64,000 nt of DNA from Aquabacter sediminis (GTDB lineage Bacteria; Pseudomonadota; Alphaproteobacteria; Rhizobiales; Xanthobacteraceae), in NCBI RefSeq assembly GCF_028863665.1, contig NZ_JARBFX010000004.1, forward strand, positions 496,001-560,000, read 5' to 3'. Below the pieces are notes generated by a model. It was given only the letters and a program-made list of their open reading frames with translations, did no database searches and was not told the origin of the DNA. Below, in pieces: positions 1 to 9,761 of the stretch (position 1 is its first letter; each line of letters starts with the position of its first letter). Made by a program: the position numbers and the translations under genes.

Positions 1-235
1 CCGAAGTCGGGCGAGAGGGGGAGGGGCTGGATCAGAAGGCCAGCATGCGAGAAGGGCGGCCGGCCCGTGGGAAGGTGGCTTGCGTTATACACTTCATCCC
101 CCCTCATGCGTCCCGGGCCCGAGCAACGCTCTCCCTTCCGGCAGCTGCGTGATTGTCGGCGTTCCACCGCGTCACGGGGCGCGGCCTGGCCGAAAACCTG
201 GGCCCACTATGCCAGCCATTCCCTAGCGTTGCTCC

Positions 236-272
236 CATACCAAGGTATGCGCGCCTCGTCCCAGAATATGAA
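236..272 (+). promoter_or_regulatory. Palindrome CATACCAAGGTATG with -10-like TATGAA
   Basis: A perfect 14-bp palindrome, apart from the central AA, lies at 236-249. A -10-like hexamer TATGAA starts 18 bases after it, at 267-272. It is the best copy of the motif repeated before six transcription units in this window. It sits upstream of the efflux operon, in tandem with a second copy at 334-347. The regulator is unknown. Confidence 0.55.
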
Positions 273-333
273 CGGGCGGAGCCTCGGAATGTCCGCGCGC
301 GAAGGGTGGGGCGGCACCGGCATCCCCTGCCCA

Positions 334-371
334 TAAACCAAGGTTCACCCCCCTCTTATTCCACGTATAAT
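334..371 (+). promoter_or_regulatory. Promoter with motif TAAACCAAGGTTCA at -35 and TATAAT at -10
   Basis: The degenerate motif copy at 334-347 overlaps the place of a -35 box. A perfect TATAAT lies at 366-371, 19 bases after the motif end. The efflux gene starts 63 bases downstream at 434. The geometry suits an activator bound over the -35 region or a repressor covering it. Confidence 0.55.
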
Positions 372-433
372 TTCGCCGATGCACCGCCCGCCTATGCTCT
401 GGCTCTCCCCCTTTGAGACCATGTGGCAGGCCC

Positions 434-2536
434 ATGAGCGCGCACGGCGACACCCCTCTTCCCGCAGCATCCCTGGCGCGGCCGGGCGCGCTGAACGCGC
501 TCGCGACATCCAGCAGCCTCTTGCCGCGCCTTCTGTTCGGGCTGCGCCTGGCATCTTCGGTTTCCCTCGCGGCGTTCATCACCTACGCCCTGGAACTGCC
601 CAACCCCTTCTGGGCCGCGACGACGGCGGCCATCGTCTGCCAGCCGAACCTGGGGGCCGCCCTGCAGAAGGGGCGCTTCCGTGCCTTGGGCACCACGGTG
701 GGCGCGCTGGCGCTGGTTTTTCTCCTTGGCCTGTTTCCGCAGGAGCGTGTGGCGCTCCTCCTGTGCCTGGCGCTGTGGTGCGGCCTGTGTGGAGGCGCCG
801 TGGTCCTGCTGCGCAATTCCGCTGCCTATGCGGCGGGGCTGTCCGGCATCACCGCCGCCATCCTCTTCGCCGATAGTCTGGCCGATCCCACATCCGCCTT
901 CTTTCTTGGCGTCACCCGCGTGAGCGAGATCTGCATCGGCATTGGCGCCACTGCCGTGGTGATGCTGCTCACCGAGCCGGGCGCGGCCCGACTGGCGCTC
1001 GCCAGCCTGATGGAGCGCATCGCACTGAACCTGCGCGCCGGCTTCCTGGATACGCTGCAGCGGGAGAGCGAGACGTCGGCCATGGAGGCGGCCCGTCGCA
1101 CGGTGGTGAAGGCCCTCGCGCCCCTTGGCGTCGCCATCGATGCCGCCCTGGGCGAATCCGCCGGCCTCTATGCCCGGCGCGGGGTGTTCGGCGCCGTGGT
1201 GGAAAGCCTCGTCGCCGCCCTGGTGGCCTGGCGCAATGTCAGCCGCCAGAAGGGGCGCAAGGCGGGCGCGGCGCTGCTGCTTCAGCGCGACATCGCCCTG
1301 CGCCTTGCCCGGATCAACCCGGCCTTCCCGGAGCGGCAGGGCGGCCTGGCCAAGGCCGCCGCCCTGCAGGCGGTAGCGGACATCGCGGCGCTGCGTCCAA
1401 AGGAGAATGATGACGTCTCCGCTCACCTCCTGGTGGAGGCTGCGCTGAAGGTGGCCGCCTGCCTGGTGGCGCTCATGGATGCGGTGGTCTTCCTGCGCAC
1501 CGGTGCGGGGGCGGACCGGTGCGTGCGTCGCTCGCCCCTGGTCATCGCCGATGGCCTGCCAGCCTTGGTGGCGGGCGTGCGCGCTTTTCTGTCGGTGCTG
1601 GCGGTGAGTGCCTTCTGGATCGTGACCGCCTGGCCGAGCGGGGCCTTCGCCATGGCCTTCGCGGTCATCTCCACGCTGATCTTCGCCGCCTTCGCAGACG
1701 AGGCGCGGACCCGGGCGGCGGACTATGCAGTCGGGGTCGCCGTGATGGCGGTGATGGGCAGCGCGATCTATTTCTACGTGCTGCCAGTGCTGTCCGGCTT
1801 TCCCACCCTCGTGGGTCTGCTGTTCCTGGTCTATGTCCCGCTGGGCATGATGCAGGTGGGTGCCTGGCATCCCATGGTGTTTCTCGCCATGTCGATCACC
1901 TGCCTCCCGCTGCTGGCAATCGGCAATCCCATTGCCTACGACCCTGCCGGTTACTTCAACACGGCATTCGCCATCTTCGCCGGCACCGTGGTCGGCACCT
2001 TGTTCTTCGTCATCGTGCCGCCGGTGGGCCCCGCCCGGCGTGCCAGCCGGCTGATCCGCCTGTCCGTGCGCGATCTGCGCCGCCTGATCCTGAACCGGCG
2101 CAAGAGGGACGCCCGGCGTTGGCCGGCCTTGCTCACACGGCGGCTGGAGAGCCTGCCTTCCGAGGCGAGCCTGGACCAGGGCGGCGCCTTGCTGGCGCTG
2201 CTCGCCATGGGGGAGGCCGTCCTGGCCTTGCGAGCGGGCTTAGGCGGGCGGGAGGAGGCGCGGACGCTCGAAGCGGCCCTCGCGGCGCTGGCCTGCGGCC
2301 GGCTGGCTCTGGCGCTGGACTGTCTGGAGGACCTGCGCAAGCGGTTTGCAAAGGAAACGCCCGCCACGCCCTCCCAGGCCTCCACGTCCCAAGACAGCGC
2401 AGGCCGGGTGAGGGTCCAGATCCAGCTGGCCGTTCTGACAGACGCCATCATCAGCCACGCCCCACTGCTGGGCACGCGCGCCCCCGAGCCGATGACCGGG
2501 CCGGCCGATGGGCCGGCCACTGCCCCACGCCGGTGA
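434..2536 (+). CDS. FUSC/AaeB-family aromatic-acid or fusaric-acid efflux transporter
   Basis: The ~700-residue inner-membrane protein has the FUSC layout: a first hydrophobic block of about six helices (residues ~20-175), a long soluble helical stretch (~180-370), a second hydrophobic block (~375-535) and a hydrophilic C-terminal tail. AaeB-type proteins export aromatic carboxylic acids or fusaric acid with an HlyD-type partner. The ATG at 434 with GGCAGG upstream is preferred to an in-frame TTG at 413. The DUF1656 and HlyD genes follow in the same direction, the usual aaeB-aaeX-aaeA set. Substrate is inferred from the family only. Two copies of the repeated palindrome precede it. Confidence 0.85.
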   Translation: MSAHGDTPLPAASLARPGALNALATSSSLLPRLLFGLRLASSVSLAAFITYALELPNPFWAATTAAIVCQPNLGAALQKGRFRALGTTVGALALVFLLGLFPQERVALLLCLALWCGLCGGAVVLLRNSAAYAAGLSGITAAILFADSLADPTSAFFLGVTRVSEICIGIGATAVVMLLTEPGAARLALASLMERIALNLRAGFLDTLQRESETSAMEAARRTVVKALAPLGVAIDAALGESAGLYARRGVFGAVVESLVAALVAWRNVSRQKGRKAGAALLLQRDIALRLARINPAFPERQGGLAKAAALQAVADIAALRPKENDDVSAHLLVEAALKVAACLVALMDAVVFLRTGAGADRCVRRSPLVIADGLPALVAGVRAFLSVLAVSAFWIVTAWPSGAFAMAFAVISTLIFAAFADEARTRAADYAVGVAVMAVMGSAIYFYVLPVLSGFPTLVGLLFLVYVPLGMMQVGAWHPMVFLAMSITCLPLLAIGNPIAYDPAGYFNTAFAIFAGTVVGTLFFVIVPPVGPARRASRLIRLSVRDLRRLILNRRKRDARRWPALLTRRLESLPSEASLDQGGALLALLAMGEAVLALRAGLGGREEARTLEAALAALACGRLALALDCLEDLRKRFAKETPATPSQASTSQDSAGRVRVQIQLAVLTDAIISHAPLLGTRAPEPMTGPADGPATAPRR

Positions 2537-2548
2537 GGAGAGACCCGC

Positions 2549-2755
2549 ATGTTCTCGGACATCAACATCCTGGGCGTCTATGTGGCCCCGTTCGCAGTGA
2601 TGATGCTCCTGGCCTATCTGTGCATGTGGCCGCTGAACCTGATCAGCGCGCGCATGGGGCTGTCGCGCCTGGTCTGGCATCCCGGCCTCGTGAGCCTCTG
2701 CCTCTACGTCATCGTGCTCGCGCTGATCGTGCTCGCCTTCGGCGCGCGGCCATGA
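2549..2755 (+). CDS. DUF1656 small membrane protein (AaeX-like)
   Basis: This 68-residue protein has two hydrophobic segments (about residues 7-30 and 45-66) separated by a short charged loop, matching the length and shape of DUF1656/AaeX. It starts 12 bases after the FUSC stop, with GAGGAGAG just upstream, so it is co-transcribed. Members sit between the FUSC transporter and the HlyD adaptor; their job in the pump is not established. Confidence 0.85.
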   Translation: MFSDINILGVYVAPFAVMMLLAYLCMWPLNLISARMGLSRLVWHPGLVSLCLYVIVLALIVLAFGARP

Positions 2756-2813
2756 GGCGCGGCCCATCCCAGTATTCCCCGCTGTCCTTCACCCCACCCA
2801 CGGGAGAAACTCC

Positions 2814-3734
2814 ATGACCGCCATCGACCTTCCCGCCGAAGCCCGGAAATCAGTCCTCATCCCCCTGTTACGGGGGCTTGCGACCCTCGCGGCCCTGGGG
2901 CTTGCGGGCATGCTCGGCTGGACCATGTGGACCGTCTACATGGCCACACCCTGGACCCGCGACGGCACGGTGCGCGCCTATGTGGTCACCGTCGCCCCGC
3001 AAGTGGCCGGGCGCATCGTCGACCTTCCCGTGAAGGCCGATCAGTTCGTTCACAAGGGCGACCTGCTCATGGTGGTCGAGCCGGACGACTACCAGATCGC
3101 CCTCGCCAATGCCGACGCCAATGTGGCCCGCGCCAAGGCCGATCTCGACAACAAGCAGGCGGAGGCCGAGCGGCGCTCGCATCTGAGCGCGCTTGCGGTT
3201 TCCGACGAGGAGAAGCAGATCTTCGCCGCCAGCGCCAACATGGCCCTGGCCGCCTATCAGCAGGCCCTCGCGGCCCGCGACAAGGCCGCACTGGACCTGA
3301 AGCGCACCCGCATCCTCTCGCCGGTGAACGGCTATGTGACCAACCTCATCACCCAGGCCGGGGATTTCGCCGCCGTCGGCCAGCGCGCGCTTTCGGTGGT
3401 GGACGCCGACAGTTTCTGGGTCGACGGCTATTTCGAGGAAACCCTGCTCAATTCGATCCATGTGGGCGACAAGGCCGAGGTCTCGCTGATGGCCTATCCC
3501 GACCGCCTGACTGGCCATGTCACCGGCATCGGGCGGGGAATTGCCGTTCCCAATGCCCAGCCCGACGGCACCGGCCTTGCCAGCGTCAATCCCGTCTTCA
3601 CCTGGGTGCGCCTCGCCCAGCGCGTCCCGGTGCGCGTGGTGCTGGATGGCGTGCCGCCGTCCGTGACCCTCTCCGCGGGCCTGACCGCCACCATCTCCAT
3701 CGTGCCTGACACTGCCCCGGTCGGCCGTCTTTAG
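2814..3734 (+). CDS. HlyD/EmrA-family periplasmic adaptor of the efflux pump
   Basis: The 306-residue protein has one N-terminal membrane anchor (about residues 18-42), then the first half of a biotinyl-lipoyl-like domain beginning VAPQVAGRIVDLPV, a helical hairpin rich in Ala/Glu/Lys (about 95-165), and the second lipoyl half with the ILSPVNGYVTNL signature. This is the membrane-fusion-protein layout (AaeA/EmrA). It starts from ATG behind GGGAGAA, 58 bases after the DUF1656 gene, and should link the FUSC transporter to the periplasm or an outer-membrane channel. No outer-membrane factor gene is adjacent. Confidence 0.88.
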   Translation: MTAIDLPAEARKSVLIPLLRGLATLAALGLAGMLGWTMWTVYMATPWTRDGTVRAYVVTVAPQVAGRIVDLPVKADQFVHKGDLLMVVEPDDYQIALANADANVARAKADLDNKQAEAERRSHLSALAVSDEEKQIFAASANMALAAYQQALAARDKAALDLKRTRILSPVNGYVTNLITQAGDFAAVGQRALSVVDADSFWVDGYFEETLLNSIHVGDKAEVSLMAYPDRLTGHVTGIGRGIAVPNAQPDGTGLASVNPVFTWVRLAQRVPVRVVLDGVPPSVTLSAGLTATISIVPDTAPVGRL

Positions 3735-3795
3735 CCCCGCGCCCCCGGCGTTGCGGGCGGCGGCAGGCCGCAAGGCGCACGAAAAGCCTTTGCCA

Positions 3796-3825
3796 GGGAT
3801 CGCTGCGCCGGGGATCGCTGCGCCG
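3796..3825. repeat. Tandem duplication of a 15-bp unit
   Basis: The unit GGGATCGCTGCGCCG occurs twice back to back (3796-3810 and 3811-3825), exactly identical, in the spacer between the HlyD gene and the oxidoreductase gene. It looks like recent slippage; no function is suggested. Confidence 0.8.
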
Positions 3826-3864
3826 GGGAGGGACGGCGCATGCCTGCGCGCTCCCGTCGGACCG

Positions 3865-3901
3865 CATACGCAGGTATGTCCCGCCCATATGTCGATCTGA
3901 T
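3865..3901 (+). promoter_or_regulatory. Palindrome CATACGCAGGTATG upstream of the YdeP-like gene
   Basis: A 14-bp palindrome with five-base arms CATAC/GTATG lies at 3865-3878. A weak -10-like hexamer TCTGAT begins 18 bases later, at 3896. The YdeP-like gene starts 123 bases downstream. It belongs to the repeated motif family. Confidence 0.5.
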
Positions 3902-4023
3902 TTTTCTTTGATGCGTCGGGGTTTAGCTCTTGGGTAATGCTGGCCGTCGATCGAAAGCGCTTCCCGTCCCCCTGATCCGGCGCCCGGCAACTTCCGAAAA
4001 TCTTCAATCGGCAGGAGCACATC

Positions 4024-6318
4024 ATGGGCGTCGCCAAGACCATTCGTCCCTATCACCACCCCGCCGGCGGATGGGGCGCCCTTCGTGCCATGGGCACGGC
4101 GCTGGTGCAGCAGCACGTGGCAGTCTCCGGCATGGAGACGCTGGCGCGCATGAACCAGCCCGGCGGCTTCGACTGCCCCGGCTGCGGCTGGGGCGATCCC
4201 AAGCACACCTCGCCGTTTGAATATTGCGAGAATGGCGGCAAGGCAGTCGCCTGGGAGATGACCGCGCGCCGCTGTACCCCCGATTTCTTCGCCGCCCACA
4301 CCGTCACCGCGCTTGCGGCGTTGAGCGATTATGAGCTGGAGATGGAAGGGCGTCTCACCCATCCCATGCGCTATGACGCGGCCAGTGATCGCTACCTGCC
4401 GGTGAGCTGGGACGACGCCTTCGCCTTGGTGGGCGCGCACCTGAACGCGCTGCCAGACCCAAACATGGCAGATTTCTACACCTCGGGCCGGGCTTCCAAC
4501 GAGGCTGCTTTCCTCTACCAGTTGTTCGCCCGCGAATACGGCACCAACAACTTTCCCGACTGCTCCAACATGTGCCACGAGGCCACCAGCGTCGGCTTGC
4601 CCCAGTCCATCGGCGTGGGCAAGGGCACGGTGCTGCTGGAGGATTTCGCGCAGGCCGACTGCATCTTCATCTTCGGCCAGAATCCCGGCACCAACTCCCC
4701 GCGCATGATGACGGAGTTGCGCAATGCCGCGCGGCGGGGCGCCACCATCATGTCCTTCAACCCGTTCCGCGAGCGGGCTCTGGAGCGTTTCCAGGCGCCC
4801 CAGAGCCCGATGGAGATGGCAACGCTCTCCTCCACGCCCATCTCCTCGCGTCTCTACCAGGTGAAAGTCGGGGGCGATGTCGCGCTTATCAAGGGCATGA
4901 TGAAGCTCCTGGTGGCGGTGGACGAGGAGGCGCGGGTCAGCGAGGAGGCGCCGGTCTTGGATTGGGATTTCATCCGCGGCCACACCCATGGCATCGACGC
5001 GCTGATCGCGGACCTGAAGGCCACGTCCTGGGCGGATATCGAGCGCAAGAGCGGCATTTCCCGCGCCGACATCGCCCATGCCGCCGATGCCTATATGAAG
5101 GCCGAGCGGGCGATCCTCGTCTATGGCATGGGCATCACCCAGCATCGCCACGGCACGCAGAATGTGCAGCAGATCGCGAACCTCGCGCTGCTGCGCGGCA
5201 ATGTGGGCCGCGCGGGCACGGGCATCTGCCCGGTGCGGGGCCATTCCAACGTTCAGGGCGATCGCACGGTCGGCATCACGGAGGTTCCGAGCCAGGCGCT
5301 GCTCGATGCGATCGAGGCCCGCTACGGCTTCACCCCGCCCAAGGCCCCCGGCCACAATGTGGTGACCGCGCTGGACGCCATGGTTAAGGGCGAGGCCAAG
5401 GTCTTCATCGGGCTGGGCGGCAATTTCGCCGCCGCCATCCCCGATTGGCAGGTAACGCAGGAGGCCATGCGCAAGCTGGACCTCACCGTCCACATCGCCA
5501 CCAAGCTCAATCGCAGCCATCTCGTCCATGGGCGGGATGCGCTGATCCTGCCCTGCCTCGGCCGTACCGAGGTGGACATGCAGGCGAGCGGCCCGCAATC
5601 GGTGACGGTGGAGGACACCATGTCCATGGTCCACGCCTCCACCGGTCACAATGCGCCCGCCTGCGCGCAGCTGAAGAGCGAGCCGGCCATCATCGCCGGC
5701 ATGGCGCGGGCGACGCTGGGGGTACGCTCCAAGGTGGCGTGGGAGAGGCTGGTCGCCGACTATGCGCTGATCCGGGAGGAGATCGAGGCCATCTTCCCCA
5801 TCTTCCAGGGCTACAATGCGCGCATCCGCGCGCCGGGTGGCTTTCACCTCACGTCGCTCGCCCGCGAACGCATCTGGGCGACCGAGACGGGCAAGGCGAA
5901 CTTCCTGGTCTGCGAGGGTCTGTGCGAGGACCCGCAGGCGGGGGCGGACGACGTGCTCTGGCTCACCACCGTGCGCAGCCACGATCAGTACAACACCACG
6001 CTCTATTCGCTCTCCGATCGTTATCGCGGGGTCTATGGCCAGCGCGACGTGATTTTCCTCTCGGAAGCCGAGATGGAGCGGCGTGGGCTGGCGGAAGGAG
6101 ACCGCGTGGACATTGTGACGGTCTCGCAGGATGGCATCGAGCGGGCGGTGCGGGCGTTCCGCGTGGTGCCCTATGCGTTCCCGGAGGGGAGCTGTGCCGC
6201 CTATTATCCCGAGACCAACCCGCTGGTGCCGCTCTATGCGCATGATCCGCAGAGCTTCACCCCGGCCTCGAAGGGCGTACCTGTCCGCCTGGTGAAATCT
6301 CCCCCGCGCGCGGTGTGA
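4024..6318 (+). CDS. YdeP/FdhF-like molybdopterin oxidoreductase
   Basis: The 764-residue protein belongs to the formate-dehydrogenase-like, YdeP-type branch of the molybdopterin oxidoreductases. An N-terminal CPGCGW motif (Cys51, Cys54) is followed by a long cofactor-binding region with segments such as FGQNPGTNSPR, and a C-terminal dinucleotide-binding region with TVRSHDQYNTT. It lacks the usual four-Cys iron-sulfur motif and has no twin-arginine signal, so it should be cytoplasmic. The electron partner and substrate of YdeP proteins are unknown; E. coli YdeP is linked to acid resistance. The gene stands alone between a motif-bearing promoter and a strong terminator. Confidence 0.82.
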   Translation: MGVAKTIRPYHHPAGGWGALRAMGTALVQQHVAVSGMETLARMNQPGGFDCPGCGWGDPKHTSPFEYCENGGKAVAWEMTARRCTPDFFAAHTVTALAALSDYELEMEGRLTHPMRYDAASDRYLPVSWDDAFALVGAHLNALPDPNMADFYTSGRASNEAAFLYQLFAREYGTNNFPDCSNMCHEATSVGLPQSIGVGKGTVLLEDFAQADCIFIFGQNPGTNSPRMMTELRNAARRGATIMSFNPFRERALERFQAPQSPMEMATLSSTPISSRLYQVKVGGDVALIKGMMKLLVAVDEEARVSEEAPVLDWDFIRGHTHGIDALIADLKATSWADIERKSGISRADIAHAADAYMKAERAILVYGMGITQHRHGTQNVQQIANLALLRGNVGRAGTGICPVRGHSNVQGDRTVGITEVPSQALLDAIEARYGFTPPKAPGHNVVTALDAMVKGEAKVFIGLGGNFAAAIPDWQVTQEAMRKLDLTVHIATKLNRSHLVHGRDALILPCLGRTEVDMQASGPQSVTVEDTMSMVHASTGHNAPACAQLKSEPAIIAGMARATLGVRSKVAWERLVADYALIREEIEAIFPIFQGYNARIRAPGGFHLTSLARERIWATETGKANFLVCEGLCEDPQAGADDVLWLTTVRSHDQYNTTLYSLSDRYRGVYGQRDVIFLSEAEMERRGLAEGDRVDIVTVSQDGIERAVRAFRVVPYAFPEGSCAAYYPETNPLVPLYAHDPQSFTPASKGVPVRLVKSPPRAV

Positions 6319-6349
6319 GACCGGGGCGGCCGCACGCGGCGCCCCGACC

Positions 6350-6401
6350 GGACCTCGACCCGTCGCCGGCCCTTGGCGGTGGATAGGTCGAGGTCCTTTT
6401 C
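6350..6401 (+). terminator. Rho-independent terminator after the YdeP-like gene
   Basis: An 11-bp perfect stem, GGACCTCGACC (6350-6360) with GGTCGAGGTCC (6386-6396), is followed by TTTTC. The 25-base loop can form a small inner hairpin. Confidence 0.75.
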
Positions 6402-6436
6402 TTATGGCAAAGCTCAAGCCTCTGACTGGCGCGCGT

Positions 6437-6473
6437 CATCCCAAGGTATGAGCGCTCCACCGTCACGTCTGAC
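6437..6473 (+). promoter_or_regulatory. Palindrome CATCCCAAGGTATG upstream of the pyruvate oxidase gene
   Basis: The motif at 6437-6450 matches the consensus in all but one base and lies 95 bases before the start codon at 6545. The hexamer at the expected spacing, TCTGAC (6468-6473), is a poor -10, so this copy relies on the palindrome itself. Confidence 0.5.
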
Positions 6474-6544
6474 AGCCTGGCATTGCGCCGCCAATTAAGG
6501 TTTCGCCATCCCCATTGCTTGTCATGACTTGAAAGGAGAGAGCC

Positions 6545-8281
6545 ATGTTCTCGCGCAACGTTGCGGACCTCATCGTGGACACGCTGGCCGAGGCCGGTGT
6601 GGAGCGCATCTATGGTGTGGTGGGCGACAGCCTGAACGGCCTCACGGAGGCCCTGCGCACCACCGGCAAGCTGCGCTGGCTCCATGTGCGGCACGAGGAG
6701 GTGGCGGCGTTCGCGGCGGCGGGTGAGGCGCAAATCACCGGCAAGCTGGCCGTGTGCGCCGGCTCCTGCGGGCCGGGCAACCTCCACCTCATCAACGGCC
6801 TGTTCGACGCCCAGCGCAGCCGCACGCCGGTGCTTGCCATCGCCGCGCAGATCCCCTCCGCCGAGATTGGCGGCGGCTATTTCCAGGAGACCCATCCCCA
6901 GACCCTGTTCCAGGAATGCAGCGTCTATTGCGAACTGGTCTCGGACCCCGCCCAGATGCCTTTCGTGCTGGAAAACGCCATCCGCGCGGCGGTGGGCCAG
7001 CGGGGCGTCGCAGTGGTGGTCATTCCCGGCGATGTGGCGCTGAAGCCCGCCCCCGAGCGCGCCATTTCCGCGCCGCAGGGCCTCGTTCCGCCGGCGCCCG
7101 TTGTGGTGCCCGCCGCCCGGGAGCTGGACGCCCTGGCGGGCCTCCTGAACGGCGCCGAGCGCGTCACCCTCTTCTGCGGCCGTGGATGCGCCGGGGCGCA
7201 TTCGGAATTGATGCAGCTCGCCGAAACGCTGAAAAGCCCCATGGTCCATGCGCTCGGCGGCAAGGAAGTCGTGGAATACGACAATCCCTATGATGTGGGC
7301 ATGACAGGTTTCATCGGCTTTTCGTCCGGCTACGAAGCCATGCATGCCTGCGATGTCCTGCTGATGCTGGGCACTGACTTTCCCTACAAGCAGTTTTTGC
7401 CCACCGCCGTGAAGATCGCGCAGGTGGACATCCGCCCCGCCAATCTCGGCCGGCGCTGCAAGCTCGATCTTGGCATCGTTGGCGATGTGGCGGCGACCCT
7501 CACGGCGCTGCTGCCGCGCCTGGACGTGAAGGCCGACCGGCTGCACCTCGACGATGCCGTCACGCGCTATCGCCATGCGCGGGCGGACCTCGACGCGCTG
7601 GCGGAAGGAACGCCCGGCCGCAAGCCGGTCCACCCCCAATATCTGGCGCGGCTCGTCAGCGAGCGCGCCGAGGACAACACCGCTTTCACCTTCGATGTGG
7701 GCACCCCCACCATCTGGGCGGCGCGCTATCTGAAGATGAACGGCAAGCGCCGGATGGTGGGCTCGCTGGTGCATGGCTCCATGGCCAATGCCCTGCCGCA
7801 GGCCATCGGCATCCAGGCCGCCGAGCCCACCCGCCAGGTGATCTCGCTCTCCGGCGATGGCGGGTTTTCCATGCTGATGGGTGATCTCATCACGCTGAAG
7901 CAGGAAAAGCTCCCCGTGAAGGTGGTGATCTTCAACAATGGCGTGCTCGGCTTCGTGGCGCTGGAGATGAAGGCCGCCGGCTTCGTGGAGCTGGGCACGG
8001 ACCTTGAAAATCCCGACTTCGCGGCCATGGCCAACGCCATGGGCATTTTCGCCCTGCGCGTGGACGACCCCGGCGACCTGCCGGACGCGCTGGACGAGGT
8101 GCTCTCGCACGAGGGGCCGGCGGTGCTGGACGTGGTCACAGCCACGCAGGAACTCTCCATGCCTCCCACCATCGGCATCGAGCAGGCCCGCGGCTTCGGG
8201 CTGTGGATGCTGCGCGCCGTGCTGAGCGGGCATGGCACTGAGGTCATCGACCTCGCCGGCACCAATCTCCTGCCGCGCTGA
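6545..8281 (+). CDS. poxB: Pyruvate:quinone oxidoreductase (PoxB-like thiamine-diphosphate flavoenzyme)
   Basis: PoxB oxidises pyruvate to acetate and CO2 and passes electrons to membrane quinone. The 578-residue length fits. The N-terminal pyrimidine domain carries the [10 protein letters not shown] motif with the cofactor-activating Glu (~51). The middle domain should bind FAD. The C-terminal domain has the thiamine-diphosphate motif beginning GDGGFSM (Gly437-Gly439) and closing at FNN. The start is set by GAAAGGAGAG before ATG. Cytochrome bd genes follow 65 bases later in the same direction, which fits a route from pyruvate through ubiquinone to oxygen. Related acetolactate-type enzymes are less likely, because the sequence tracks PoxB closely from its N-terminus. 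Confidence 0.85.
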   Translation: MFSRNVADLIVDTLAEAGVERIYGVVGDSLNGLTEALRTTGKLRWLHVRHEEVAAFAAAGEAQITGKLAVCAGSCGPGNLHLINGLFDAQRSRTPVLAIAAQIPSAEIGGGYFQETHPQTLFQECSVYCELVSDPAQMPFVLENAIRAAVGQRGVAVVVIPGDVALKPAPERAISAPQGLVPPAPVVVPAARELDALAGLLNGAERVTLFCGRGCAGAHSELMQLAETLKSPMVHALGGKEVVEYDNPYDVGMTGFIGFSSGYEAMHACDVLLMLGTDFPYKQFLPTAVKIAQVDIRPANLGRRCKLDLGIVGDVAATLTALLPRLDVKADRLHLDDAVTRYRHARADLDALAEGTPGRKPVHPQYLARLVSERAEDNTAFTFDVGTPTIWAARYLKMNGKRRMVGSLVHGSMANALPQAIGIQAAEPTRQVISLSGDGGFSMLMGDLITLKQEKLPVKVVIFNNGVLGFVALEMKAAGFVELGTDLENPDFAAMANAMGIFALRVDDPGDLPDALDEVLSHEGPAVLDVVTATQELSMPPTIGIEQARGFGLWMLRAVLSGHGTEVIDLAGTNLLPR

Positions 8282-8286
8282 ACCGG

Positions 8287-8304
8287 CCGGCCCCTCGGGG
8301 CCGG
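8287..8304 (+). terminator. GC-rich hairpin between poxB and cydA
   Basis: CCGGCCCC and GGGGCCGG form a compact hairpin in the 65-base spacer. No U-run follows, so it may be an mRNA-stability or partial attenuation structure rather than a full terminator. Confidence 0.35.
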
Positions 8305-8346
8305 TCCGCCGCCCGACGCCGGTTCCTCCCAAAGCGGGACATCGCC

Positions 8347-9759
8347 ATGGACATCACCGCCCTTCTCCTCTCGCGCGTCCAGTTTGCCTTCACCATTTCC
8401 TTCCACATCATCTTCCCGGCCTTCACCATCGGCCTTGCCGCCTGGCTCACCTTTCTTGAAGCCTGCCACCTCATCACGGGGGAGCAAATCTATCGGCGGC
8501 TGTCGGACTTCTGGATGAAGATCTTCGCCGTGGCCTTTGGGCTCGGCGTCGTCTCAGGCATCGTGATGGCGTTCCAGTTCGGCACCAATTGGAGCGAATT
8601 GTCCCGCCGCACCGGGCCCATCCAAGGGCCGCTCCTGGGCTATGAGAGCTTCACCGCCTTCGCGCTGGAGGCCGCCTTTTTCGGCGTGCTGATGTTCGGG
8701 CGCGATCGCGTGCCGCGCTGGGCCTATCTGGTGGCCTGCCTGATGGTGTCGCTGGGCACCAGCCTGTCGGCCTTCTGGATCATGGTCAATAACAGCTGGA
8801 TGCAATATCCCACCGGCTTCAGCCTGACGCCGGACGGTGTCTTCGTGCCCACGGACTGGTCGGCCATCATCTTCAATGAAGCCGTCTGGACGCGCTTCCC
8901 GCACATGGTGCTGGCGGCCTATGTGACCTCCGCCTTCTGCGTCGCGGCGACGGGGGCCTGGTACATGCTGCGCGGCACGGCGGTGCAGGAGGGCCGGGCC
9001 ATGGCCGTCATGGGCCTGCGGCTCGCCGCCATCCTGGTGCCTCTCCAGCTCGGCTTCGGGCACCTGGTGGGCGATTTCGTCCATGACCGCCAGCCCGTCA
9101 AGTTCGCCGCCATCGAGGGGCGGTGGAACGACCAGCAGCCGGCGAGCGAGATCCTCATTGCCTGGCCCGACCCCGCCAATGAACGCAACCTTTTCGAGGC
9201 GGCGGTGCCTTATCTCGGCTCCGTCATCGGCTCCATGAGCCTGACGTCCAAGGAACTGGGCATCAAGAGCTTTCCGCCGCAGGACCGGCCGCCGATGGCC
9301 ATTCCCTTCTTCGCCTTCCGCATCATGGTTGGCTGCGGCCTCCTGATGCTGGCCTTGGCCTGGACCGGCACCGTCCTCAGCTTCGGCGAAGGCATCCTCA
9401 AGGCGCGCCTCTTCCTGGTGGCCACCGCCTTGTCCTTCCCCCTTGGCTTCATCGCCACCCTCACCGGCTGGTTCACGGCCGAGGTGGGCCGCCAGCCTTG
9501 GGTGGTCTATGGCCAATTGCGCACGGCGGATGCGGTGACGCCCTTCCTGACCACCCATGAGGTGGCCGTCACCTTCGTGATGATCGCGGCGGTCTATGCG
9601 CTGATCTTCGGCTTCGGCGTCCTCTACCTCTACCGGCTGCTGCGCGCAGGCCCGATCCCGGCGCGCGAGATTTCCCTCTACGCCACCAATCCCAAGCGTC
9701 CCATGTCCGTGCCCGGCGCCAGTCCTGGCGTGTCGGGCGTCGCCCCTCTTGGAGAATGA
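8347..9759 (+). CDS. cydA: Cytochrome bd-type quinol oxidase subunit I
   Basis: Subunit I binds quinol and hemes b558, b595 and d in the inner membrane. The 470-residue protein starts LLSRVQFAFTISFHIIFPAF, with the conserved early heme-ligand His (~19), and shows the family segments GYESFTAFALEAAFF and FWIMVNNSWMQYPTGF. The periplasmic Q-loop is short, as in the cyanide-insensitive (CioA) branch. It precedes cydB with a 4-base overlap or tiny gap and follows poxB, so both may share the poxB promoter. Confidence 0.9.
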   Translation: MDITALLLSRVQFAFTISFHIIFPAFTIGLAAWLTFLEACHLITGEQIYRRLSDFWMKIFAVAFGLGVVSGIVMAFQFGTNWSELSRRTGPIQGPLLGYESFTAFALEAAFFGVLMFGRDRVPRWAYLVACLMVSLGTSLSAFWIMVNNSWMQYPTGFSLTPDGVFVPTDWSAIIFNEAVWTRFPHMVLAAYVTSAFCVAATGAWYMLRGTAVQEGRAMAVMGLRLAAILVPLQLGFGHLVGDFVHDRQPVKFAAIEGRWNDQQPASEILIAWPDPANERNLFEAAVPYLGSVIGSMSLTSKELGIKSFPPQDRPPMAIPFFAFRIMVGCGLLMLALAWTGTVLSFGEGILKARLFLVATALSFPLGFIATLTGWFTAEVGRQPWVVYGQLRTADAVTPFLTTHEVAVTFVMIAAVYALIFGFGVLYLYRLLRAGPIPAREISLYATNPKRPMSVPGASPGVSGVAPLGE

Positions 9760-9761
9760 CC

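Larger units (their letters stand above)
1..433. other. Gene-free leader region upstream of the efflux operon
   Basis: No open frame here looks like a protein: the frames read as low-complexity Arg/Pro/Gly-rich sequence. The first ~150 bases could hold the tail of a gene outside the window, but nothing is recognisable. The region does hold two copies of the CATACC-WW-GGTATG palindrome (236-249 and 334-347) and a perfect TATAAT at 366-371, so it is best read as the promoter region of the efflux operon starting at 434. Confidence 0.5.

Noticed and set aside
413-433. TTG start at 413 for the FUSC transporter
   Set aside because: ATG at 434 has a ribosome binding site and gives the family-like N-terminus.
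392-1870. Very long minus-strand open frame opposite the FUSC gene
   Set aside because: It is a shadow of the plus-strand gene caused by high GC at third positions; it reads as His/Gln/Arg-rich sequence with no family features. The same holds for the long minus frames at 3598-6417, 6257-8332, 19806-21722 and 22473-25532.
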